From contig NZ_QETH01000048.1 in NCBI RefSeq assembly GCF_003105115.1, forward strand, positions 1 through 34,126: 34,126 nt of DNA, given 5' to 3'. This stretch comes from Flavobacterium sp. HTF (lineage in GTDB: Bacteria; Bacteroidota; Bacteroidia; Flavobacteriales; Flavobacteriaceae). Both the position numbers and the translations under genes were made by a program. Under the pieces are notes generated by a model, which saw only the letters and a list, made by a program, of their open reading frames with translations, did no database searches and had not been told where the DNA came from. Of the stretch, positions 16,224-23,911 are shown piece by piece (position 1 is the stretch's first letter; the number at the start of each line of letters is the position of its first letter).

Positions 16224-17741
16224 ATGAAATTTAAACAAATAATAATAGCCATACTGTTCTTGTTTACAATGGTGGGCTGTACCGACAATTTTGAAGAACT
16301 GGAGAAAGATCCTGTTGCATTATCTCCAAATCCTGCGGGCCAACTTACATTTACACAATTATGTATGTCTGGTGATGGTTATTATCAGCACAGAACCAAC
16401 CTGATTTATTCAGGAGGTTTTGTACAGCATTATGCCGGTTCCTGGGCAGTTACGGAATATGGTAACAAATTCAAGAAAGTAGATGAATATGCAACAGCTT
16501 TATGGAGAAATGTGTATGCCAATGAAATGAAAAGTATTGTCGATATTCTGGATAAAACAAGTGCAGATCCTGCGGCCGGGAATATGAATGCAGTAGCTAA
16601 AATTATGAAAGTAATGATTGCACAGCGTTTAACAGATTTGTACGGTGATGTTCCTTATTCTGAAGCGGGTTTAGGTTTTTCTAAAGGAATTGTAACACCT
16701 AAATATGATAAACAGGAAGATATTTATAATGCCTTTTTCGCTCAGTTACAAGAAGCATTTGTTCAGTTAAATGCCGGTGGAGGTGCCATAAAAGGAGATT
16801 TATTCTATAATGGCGATATTGCAAAATGGAAAAAACTGGCTAACACAATGCGTTTGCGTCTGGCTATGAGAATTTCTGAAGTAAGTCCTGCAGAAGCAGA
16901 AAAGCAGGCAAAAATAGCATTGCAGAATGGAGTTTTCGAAAGTAATGAAGACAATTGTATTATGCATCATTTAGATTTTCCATTTAGTGATAATCCTGCT
17001 TCATTGGATTTTAGAGGAAATGGATTGTCTTACGGATTTATCGGAGATGAGCACGGAGATCATTTCAGCTCTTTGCTTATTGATTACTTGAGAGATAATG
17101 GAGATCCAAGATTAACAATGATTGCTACTCCAAAAACAGGAAGTGTAAATTGGGGTCCAGTTGCACCGGGAGAAGAATTATATGAAGGGATTCGTCCGGG
17201 AACTTTCAGATGGGAAATTCCGGGAGGCTCTAATGCAGCGTCAGGTATTCAGCCTTACATAAAACTAAGAACAACTCCATTTTTACATGTGAGTTATTCA
17301 GAAACACAATTACTGTTGGCAGAAGCAGCTTTTAGAGGCTGGGTTTCAGGTTCTGCAGCTGATTATTACAAAAAAGGAGTAGAAGCAGGTATTAAACAAT
17401 TAGAGATTTATGGTGCTCCTGCTGCAAGTCAGGCAAACATAAATACTTATTTATCTGCTAAACCTTTAGCCGCAGGAACAGAAAAAGAACAAATTGCCAC
17501 ACAGCTTTGGGTTACTTACTTATTTAATAGTATAGAAGCCTATTCAAACTGGAGAAGAACCGGATATCCTCATTTATTGCCAATTACAAATCCGGATTCT
17601 GAAACAAATGGAGTTACACCAACACGTTTGTATTATCCAAATGATGAAATGCAGAAAAACACAGCAAATTATCAGGAAGCAGTTGCCAGATTAGGAGGAA
17701 CAAATGATTGGCTTGGAAAAGTTTGGTGGGATGTAAATTAA
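16224..17741 (+). CDS. susD: SusD-like surface glycan-binding lipoprotein (first pair)
   Basis: 505 residues. Lipoprotein signal MKFKQIIIAILFLFTMVGC puts the lipidated Cys at 19; the acidic stretch after it (CTDNFEELEKD) suits surface export. The body has the helical TPR-type scaffold of the SusD/RagB family, with typical segments: LTDLYGDVPYSEA, the KWKKLANTMRLRLAMRIS helix, TQLLLAEAAFRGW, and the C-terminal EAYSNWRRTGYPHLLP and RLYYPNDE. It forms the lid of the SusC1 barrel and captures chitooligosaccharides. Start lies 11 bp after the susC1 stop, so it is co-transcribed. Confidence 0.95.
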   Translation: MKFKQIIIAILFLFTMVGCTDNFEELEKDPVALSPNPAGQLTFTQLCMSGDGYYQHRTNLIYSGGFVQHYAGSWAVTEYGNKFKKVDEYATALWRNVYANEMKSIVDILDKTSADPAAGNMNAVAKIMKVMIAQRLTDLYGDVPYSEAGLGFSKGIVTPKYDKQEDIYNAFFAQLQEAFVQLNAGGGAIKGDLFYNGDIAKWKKLANTMRLRLAMRISEVSPAEAEKQAKIALQNGVFESNEDNCIMHHLDFPFSDNPASLDFRGNGLSYGFIGDEHGDHFSSLLIDYLRDNGDPRLTMIATPKTGSVNWGPVAPGEELYEGIRPGTFRWEIPGGSNAASGIQPYIKLRTTPFLHVSYSETQLLLAEAAFRGWVSGSAADYYKKGVEAGIKQLEIYGAPAASQANINTYLSAKPLAAGTEKEQIATQLWVTYLFNSIEAYSNWRRTGYPHLLPITNPDSETNGVTPTRLYYPNDEMQKNTANYQEAVARLGGTNDWLGKVWWDVN

Positions 17742-17760
17742 AATTCCTAAAATAAAAGTT

Positions 17761-17854
17761 ATGCCTAATAAGGTATTATTTCAATCTAATTAAAATTAAA
17801 AACAACAAGTTTAAATTTCAAAATTATGATAAAAAATAAAGCCTTATTAGGCAT
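17761..17854 (+). promoter_or_regulatory. Inverted repeat enclosing the chiB start codon
   Basis: ATGCCTAATAAGG (17761-17773) in the susD1-chiB gap is the exact reverse complement of 17842-17854, which lies in codons 6-10 of chiB. In the mRNA a 13-bp helix (14 with a G-U pair) would enclose the chiB ATG (17826) and its upstream region in a 68-nt loop. It may tune translation of chiB relative to susD1. The pairing is seen; the function is inferred. Confidence 0.45.
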
Positions 17855-18857
17855 CCTTTTTTATATATGTTCGCTGGTTTCAGTTTACAGCTGTACAAGT
17901 CAAAAAGACACAGATAGTGATAATAATGAATCAAAAGCAAAAAAAGCCAGGGTTATCGGATATTTATCGACAGATAATTTCGATAAAATAGCATCAATTC
18001 AGTTTTGTAAATTAACACACCTGAACATTGCTTTTGCCAATCCTGATAAAGATGGAAATCTTATTTTTAATGGAGATATTGATGCAGTGATTGCCTATGC
18101 AAAATCTGTTAATCCTAATATTGTAATATCAATTTCGCTTGCAGGAGGTGTGATTTCACAAGAACAGGCGACAAATTGGTCCTTCTTAATTGATAAGCCC
18201 GAAAACAGGCCTGCTTTCATTCAAAATATTGTAAATTTTGTCAATCTTCATAAATTAGACGGCGCTGATGTAGATTTGGAATGGGATGCAGTAACATCAG
18301 GTTACAGTGGTTTTGTTTTAGAATTGAAAAAAGCACTAGCAGAACATAAAAAGATTATAACAGCTGCGCTTCCTAATAATTCCCGTTTCGAAAATATAAG
18401 TACAGAAGCATTAAATGCTTTTGATTTTATAAATATAATGGCTTATGATAGTACCGGACCGTGGACTCCCGATAAGCCCGGGCAGCATAGCTCTTTTGAA
18501 TTTGCAAAAGACGGAATTAATTTTTGGCACAAACTACAAAATGTTCCAAGCGAAAAATTAACTCTTGGCGTACCATTTTACGGTTATAATTTTACTTATA
18601 ATCCGGTTACAAGCTCAACTTTTGCTCAAATTGTAGAAGCATCGACTCAATTTGCCGATCAGGATGAAATCGGAAAAATATATTATAACGGAAGACCTAC
18701 CATATCTCAAAAAGTAGAATTTGCGGCAGAAAATGCAGGTGGAATTATGATTTGGGAAATCGCACAGGATTCTTTCAATGAATATTCATTACTTGATGTT
18801 ATTCATAAAAAATATTCTTCACTAAAAATCAAAACTACCAAATTGTGCGGAAATTGA
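17826..18857 (+). CDS. chiB: GH18 chitinase, lipoprotein (ChiB-like)
   Basis: 343 residues. Lipoprotein signal with lipidated Cys23 (LVSVYSC), then a Ser/Asp/Asn-rich acidic tether (CTSQKDTDSDNNES) that may direct it to the cell surface. A single GH18 TIM barrel follows from about 42, with strand motif ISISLAGG (101-108), catalytic signature DGADVDLE (145-152, acid Glu152), MAYDSTGPW and GVPFYGYNF, ending IMIWEIAQDS. The compact domain, with no obvious large insertion, suggests endo-type cutting of soluble or partly digested chitin. It belongs to the susC1-susD1 unit and sits before the susC2 promoter. Confidence 0.93.
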   Translation: MIKNKALLGILFYICSLVSVYSCTSQKDTDSDNNESKAKKARVIGYLSTDNFDKIASIQFCKLTHLNIAFANPDKDGNLIFNGDIDAVIAYAKSVNPNIVISISLAGGVISQEQATNWSFLIDKPENRPAFIQNIVNFVNLHKLDGADVDLEWDAVTSGYSGFVLELKKALAEHKKIITAALPNNSRFENISTEALNAFDFINIMAYDSTGPWTPDKPGQHSSFEFAKDGINFWHKLQNVPSEKLTLGVPFYGYNFTYNPVTSSTFAQIVEASTQFADQDEIGKIYYNGRPTISQKVEFAAENAGGIMIWEIAQDSFNEYSLLDVIHKKYSSLKIKTTKLCGN

Positions 18858-19031
18858 ATTTGACTCATAATTGATCTTCTAATCCATAAAATCAACTTAA
18901 TTTAAGTTTTATTTAAGGTAAAGTGCATGTTTATAAGGACTTGTGTTTTATGAAGATATTTTATTAAAATTAATAAAACGTTGAATATTTAATAAGCAAT
19001 TATAAAATATTGTGATTTATACTGTCAGGAA

Positions 19032-19136
19032 AACGTTTTCGAAAAACGCATTATTGAATGATTAATGTCGTTCGTTTAAAAAATATAACCGTTTGTATAA
19101 TTTATTTTTTTTAACAATACGTTAAGAATAATTTTA
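19032..19136 (+). promoter_or_regulatory. susC2 promoter with LytTR-like direct repeats and an inverted repeat
   Basis: AACGTTTTCG (19032-19041) is part of the inverted repeat CGTTTT-CGA-AAAACG. The 9-mers GTCGTTCGT (19067-19075) and ACCGTTTGT (19088-19096) start 21 bp apart. A -7-like TAATTTTA (19129-19136) precedes a TAACTAACAAAA leader. Distances (35, 21 and 33 bp gap to the -7) are identical to those before susC1. ACCGTTTGT agrees with every position of the AgrA-type LytTR consensus as I remember it. The surrounding 305-bp gap after chiB otherwise holds only a weak AACTTA/TAAGTT hairpin near 18894-18908. Confidence 0.72.
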
Positions 19137-19162
19137 CCTCATAACTAACAAAATAAATAGAC

Positions 19163-22100
19163 ATGAAAAAAATTTTCGTAATCTTTATGATTGTTTTTAC
19201 GGCGCAAGTTACACTTGCCCAGGTAAAAAGCGTCAAAGGTATTATTACAGATTCTGATGGGATGCCGTTGCCTGGAGCATCTGTTGCTGTACAAGGAGGT
19301 CAAAAAGGGTCAACCACTGATTTTGACGGATTGTATTCAATTGAAGTACAAAAAGGGCAGACATTGGTTTTCAGTTATGTAGGTCTTGAAACACAATCAA
19401 TAGTTGTAGGAGATGCTGCTACTATTAATGTGAAGATGGGACAAGCTCAATCAAACGCATTAAATGAAGTTGTTGTAACTTCATTAGGTATCAAGAAAAC
19501 AAGAAAATCTTTGACTTATGCAGCTCAGGAGCTAAAAGGAGAAGAATTAACTCGTGTAAAAGATGCAAATCTTATTAATACAATTGCCGGTAAAATTGCC
19601 GGTGTTGCCGTAACTAAAAGCTCGGGTGGTACAGGTGGATCTACAAAAGTAGTTATTCGTGGTAATTCGTCTTTAGCAAATAGCCAACCATTATATGTTA
19701 TTGATGGTATCCCAATGTTGAACTCGGGTTCAGGACAGCCAAATGATACTTTTGGTAGTTTATCTGGAGGTAACCGTGACGGAGGTGACGTTGTTTCCTT
19801 AATTAATCCAGATGATTATGATGGAATGACGGTTCTTAAAGGTGCTGCAGCTTCAGTATTATATGGAAGCCAAGGAGCTAATGGGGTTATTTTGCTATCA
19901 TCTAAAAAAGCCAAAGCTGGTAAATCTAATATTACTGCTTCTTCTGTAACTACTTTTGAAACTGCAGCTTACTTGCCAGAATTTCAAACAGACTATATTG
20001 CTGATGCAGGAGCTGATGAGACTTGGGGAGCGAAACAAAAAACAAAAGATCATGTTAAAGATTTCTTTAATACAGGCACAACGCAAATAACATCTCTTGG
20101 TTATTCGGCTGGATCTGAAAATTCATCTACTTCACTTACATATGCTAATACTTCAGGTACTGGAATTATGCCAGGTAATAGTATAAAGAAAAATAACTTT
20201 GGGATTCGTCAGACGGCTAAGTTTTTTGATAATAAATTAAGTGTAGCTGCAAATGCAAATTATACAAGTCAAAGCATCGTTAATAAACCAGTAAACGGTC
20301 TTTATTTTAATCCTTTAACAGGTGTTTATTTGATGCCAAGAGGAAACGACTTTAATTATTACAAAAATAATTATGAGGTTTTTGATCCTTCAAGAAATTT
20401 AATGGCTCAAAACTGGATGACTAATAGAGATATTATGCAAAATCCATATTGGGCAATCAACAGAAATAAATCTGAAGATAAAAATAATTATTTTAATGGT
20501 GCTTTAGCAGTAACTTATAAAGCTAATAATTGGTTAAGTATTGCGTCAAGATATAGCTATAATAGAGTTGAAAGCAATTTTGATAAAAAAATATATGCTA
20601 CAACACAAGGAACTTTATCTCACGAAAACGGTAGATACATAAATGAAAATGCTTTAAGCACACAGCGTTATGGAGATTTAATAGCTACAATTAATACCAA
20701 TATCAGTAAGGATTTTACCTTCAACGCTAATATTGGTACAAGTATAACTAATACATTAAGTAATCAAAAAACAATTCTTGATTCAGGAATTGGTACAGGT
20801 CTAAAATATGCAAACTGGTTTACATTACATAACTTCAATTCTAATTCAGGTAATTATCAAACTGTAGATTCTCAGAAAGAAGTACAATCTGTGTTTGCTG
20901 CAACAACGTTTGGATATAAAGATATGTTGTTTTTAGATGTTTCTGCAAGAAATGATTGGTCATCTACATTGGTTAATACTGATAAATCAGGATATTTTTA
21001 TCCATCTGTGGGTTTAACAGCCCTTATCAGTGAAATGACAACATTGCCAGAGTGGATTAACTTCGGAAAAGTAAGAGCAACTTATGCTCAGGTTGGTAAT
21101 GATATTTATCCTTTTATAACTTCTCCTACATATTATTACAGACCAGGATTCGAAGATCCAAAACCATCTGTTGGACCAAAACCGGGAGAAACATTAAAAC
21201 CAGAATTAAAAAGCGAGATTGAATTTGGTACAGAGTGGAGAATGTTTAATAATAGACTAGGTTTTGAAGTTTCTTATTACAGTTCTGAAACTAAAAACCA
21301 ATATTTAGAGGTAAAAGCACTTGAAGGAAATGTGAATGGATATACCTTCTACGGTATTAATGCAGGAAGCATTGAGAATAAAGGTTTTGAACTTGTTTTA
21401 AATGCAGGTATTATCAGAGGGGATAAATTTTCTTGGGATTCAGCAATTAACTTCTCACAAAATAAAAATAAAGTAAAAGAGATACCTGAAGAATTAGGAG
21501 GAAGAGTAAACTTAACTGAACCAGGTGTAAACAGTTATCAATATGCTGTAATTGAAGGAAGACCTTTTGGAGTAATTGAAGGTAAAAATATATTAAGAGA
21601 TGCACAGGGCAGAATTTTATTAGATGGAGATGGTAAAATTCAAAAAACAGGTTTTCAGGAAGTTGGAAATGCGAACCCTGATTTTATGTTAGGTTTTTCA
21701 AACTCATTTAAATTAGGATCTTTCTTTGCTAATGTATTAATTGACGGGCGTTTTGGCGGAGATGTGATGAGTTTAACAGAATCTCAAAATGATTTTTTCG
21801 GAGTTTCTAAAGCAACAGGAGATGCAAGAAATGCTGGTGGAGTTAAAGTAAATGCTATTATGCCTAACGGTACTGCTGTAACAACAATGGATGCTAAATC
21901 ATATTATTTTACTCAAGGTGTAGCAGGTAGGGAAGGTGCAACGGGAGAATATATGTATGATGCAACAAATGTAAGTGTAAGGGAGATTTCTATAGGTTAT
22001 AATTTTAATCCAAAAAATTTACCATTTATACAATCAGCTGCTATTTCGTTAATAGCTAGAAATTTATTCTTTATTTATAAAGATGCACCATTTGATCCGA

Positions 22101-22198
22101 ATATTGCATTAAGTACAGGTCAAGGTTTACAAGGAGTAGATATTTACGGTTTACCATCTACTAGAAGTATCGGTCTTAATTTAAATGTAACTTTCTAA
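19163..22198 (+). CDS. susC: SusC-like TonB-dependent outer-membrane transporter (second pair)
   Basis: 1011 residues. Signal peptide MKKIFVIFMIVFTAQVTLA with Gln next. A carboxypeptidase-regulatory-like domain (about 22-100, GMPLPGASVAVQG and SYVGLET), a TonB-box-like LNEVVVTSLG, a plug domain (IRGNSSLANSQPLYVIDGIP) and a large beta-barrel ending NLNVTF. It is clearly a paralogue of the first SusC, but the barrels differ through most of their length, so the substrates may differ in chain length or acetylation. susD2 begins 10 bp downstream. Its own promoter matches that of susC1. Confidence 0.95.
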   Translation: MKKIFVIFMIVFTAQVTLAQVKSVKGIITDSDGMPLPGASVAVQGGQKGSTTDFDGLYSIEVQKGQTLVFSYVGLETQSIVVGDAATINVKMGQAQSNALNEVVVTSLGIKKTRKSLTYAAQELKGEELTRVKDANLINTIAGKIAGVAVTKSSGGTGGSTKVVIRGNSSLANSQPLYVIDGIPMLNSGSGQPNDTFGSLSGGNRDGGDVVSLINPDDYDGMTVLKGAAASVLYGSQGANGVILLSSKKAKAGKSNITASSVTTFETAAYLPEFQTDYIADAGADETWGAKQKTKDHVKDFFNTGTTQITSLGYSAGSENSSTSLTYANTSGTGIMPGNSIKKNNFGIRQTAKFFDNKLSVAANANYTSQSIVNKPVNGLYFNPLTGVYLMPRGNDFNYYKNNYEVFDPSRNLMAQNWMTNRDIMQNPYWAINRNKSEDKNNYFNGALAVTYKANNWLSIASRYSYNRVESNFDKKIYATTQGTLSHENGRYINENALSTQRYGDLIATINTNISKDFTFNANIGTSITNTLSNQKTILDSGIGTGLKYANWFTLHNFNSNSGNYQTVDSQKEVQSVFAATTFGYKDMLFLDVSARNDWSSTLVNTDKSGYFYPSVGLTALISEMTTLPEWINFGKVRATYAQVGNDIYPFITSPTYYYRPGFEDPKPSVGPKPGETLKPELKSEIEFGTEWRMFNNRLGFEVSYYSSETKNQYLEVKALEGNVNGYTFYGINAGSIENKGFELVLNAGIIRGDKFSWDSAINFSQNKNKVKEIPEELGGRVNLTEPGVNSYQYAVIEGRPFGVIEGKNILRDAQGRILLDGDGKIQKTGFQEVGNANPDFMLGFSNSFKLGSFFANVLIDGRFGGDVMSLTESQNDFFGVSKATGDARNAGGVKVNAIMPNGTAVTTMDAKSYYFTQGVAGREGATGEYMYDATNVSVREISIGYNFNPKNLPFIQSAAISLIARNLFFIYKDAPFDPNIALSTGQGLQGVDIYGLPSTRSIGLNLNVTF

Positions 22199-22208
22199 AC
22201 TTAAAAAC

Positions 22209-23801
22209 ATGAAACTAAATAAAATAACAAAAACAGCTACTATCTGCATGTCATTACTTGCAGCAGTAGGTTGCACAGATAATTTTGAAGATATTAATAC
22301 CAATAATAATGGTATTACACCTGAATTATTTCAACAGGATTTTAACCACATCAAAGGTGGTTTCGCTCCAATGTTTAATAATATTCAAACAATAACCAGT
22401 CAATTAGAATGGCAATATCAATTGCAACAAGGTTTGAATAGTGATATTTGGTCCGGATATATGGCTACACCTACTCCTTTTGGAGGGTCAAACAATACAA
22501 CTTATAATTTGAATGACAACTGGAATGGTTTTATTTGGAGTATAGCATATTCAAATGTTATGTTTAATGCATACAATATTGAACAGTTATCAAAGGGTAA
22601 ATATGATCAGTTTTATGCCTTAGCTTTAATATTAAAGGTTGAAGGAATGCATAGAATAACGGATACTTTTGGACCTATTATATATTCGAAGTATGGAACC
22701 ACGGATCCTACAATTGAATATGATTCCCAACAAGAAGTTTATAACAAGATGTTTGCTGAATTAGATATTGCAGTTACTGAATTAACCAAAAGGGTAGATT
22801 CTGGTGATGATGGAACAACGTCTTTTGGTAAAACAGATTTATCAGGTTATGGTGGAAAATTTGAACAATGGATTAAGTTTGCTAACACATTACGTTTAAG
22901 ACTAGCGATGCGTGTTGTAAAAGTAGATCCGGCATTGGCTAAAATTCAGGCTGAAAAAGCAGTTGCTCAAAAATTTGGAGTAATGAAAACAAATGCTGAT
23001 TTATTTCAAATTCAATCTCCAGTTAATACAAATCCTATTGCTACTATTAGTGGTTCTTGGCTAGATATTCGTATGGGAGCCGATATGGAATCCATTTTAG
23101 GAGGTTATAATGATCCAAGAATTGCAACTTATTTTGATACTTCTGCTCAATTTCCAGGAGAATATAAAGGAGTACGTACAGGTATTGAAATAACTGCTAA
23201 AGGAGATCATCAGGATTTTTCAGGTATCGGAGCTGTTGTTAGATCTAAAAATATTGTTTTGATGACAACTGCAGAGGCTTATTTTTTAAGAGCAGAAGGA
23301 GCGTTGAGAGGATGGAATATGGATGGAGATGCTAAATCATTGTATGAATTAGGAATTACAAGTTCATTTGATCAGAGAGGAGCTTCCGGAGCAGCTAATT
23401 ACATTACAGACAATGTAAAAACAGCGAAAGCATATGTTGATCCTAACTTCCCAGTAAATAATTCTGCACCAGTAAATAATGTAACTATCGCTTGGGATGC
23501 TGCTGCAACTAATGAAGTAAAATTACAAAAGATTATTACACAAAAATGGATTGCCGGTTTCCCGGAAGGACAAGAAGCCTGGTCTGATTACAGAAGAACT
23601 GGATATCCTAAACTATTTCCGGTACTTAAAAACACAAGTGGCGGAAAAATAACTACGGAATTTGGTGTAAGAAGAGTAAATTTTGTACAATCTGAAATAT
23701 CTCTTAATAAAGGTGGTGTTGATTCTGGTATTGCTAAACTAAATGGCCCTGATACTGGAGGAACAAGACTTTGGTGGGATACTACTGCTGGCAACTTCTA
23801 A
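22209..23801 (+). CDS. susD: SusD-like surface glycan-binding lipoprotein (second pair)
   Basis: 530 residues. Lipoprotein signal ends LLAAVGC (Cys22), followed by TDNFEDINTN, almost the same tether as SusD1 (CTDNFEE). Internal motifs are of the SusD_2 branch: VEGMHRITDTFGPIIYSK, GGKFEQWIKFANTLRLRLAMR, LMTTAEAYFLRAEGALRGW and the C-terminal WIAGFPEGQEAWSDYRRTGY and RLWWDT. It would cap SusC2 and bind chitin oligomers. SusD1 and SusD2 differ enough in length and loops to suggest different oligomer preferences. Confidence 0.94.
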   Translation: MKLNKITKTATICMSLLAAVGCTDNFEDINTNNNGITPELFQQDFNHIKGGFAPMFNNIQTITSQLEWQYQLQQGLNSDIWSGYMATPTPFGGSNNTTYNLNDNWNGFIWSIAYSNVMFNAYNIEQLSKGKYDQFYALALILKVEGMHRITDTFGPIIYSKYGTTDPTIEYDSQQEVYNKMFAELDIAVTELTKRVDSGDDGTTSFGKTDLSGYGGKFEQWIKFANTLRLRLAMRVVKVDPALAKIQAEKAVAQKFGVMKTNADLFQIQSPVNTNPIATISGSWLDIRMGADMESILGGYNDPRIATYFDTSAQFPGEYKGVRTGIEITAKGDHQDFSGIGAVVRSKNIVLMTTAEAYFLRAEGALRGWNMDGDAKSLYELGITSSFDQRGASGAANYITDNVKTAKAYVDPNFPVNNSAPVNNVTIAWDAAATNEVKLQKIITQKWIAGFPEGQEAWSDYRRTGYPKLFPVLKNTSGGKITTEFGVRRVNFVQSEISLNKGGVDSGIAKLNGPDTGGTRLWWDTTAGNF

Positions 23802-23827
23802 AAAGCAAAAAAATAGACAATATTAAG

Positions 23828-23884
23828 TTTGGTTAGTAAATGGTATAAGTAACTCTGGTTGCTTATACCATTTCAAAAACCAAA
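23828..23884 (+). promoter_or_regulatory. Long two-part hairpin between susD2 and nagB
   Basis: Outer helix TTTGGTT (23828-23834) with AACCAAA (23878-23884) and inner 12-bp perfect helix 23838-23849 with 23862-23873 around a 12-nt loop. No T run follows, so it looks more like an mRNA-processing or stability element than a terminator. It lies 27 bp before the nagB ATG and could protect susCD2 mRNA or lower expression of the downstream genes. Confidence 0.5.
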
Positions 23885-23911
23885 GGGGTAATTACTACAA
23901 AAAAGAAAAAA

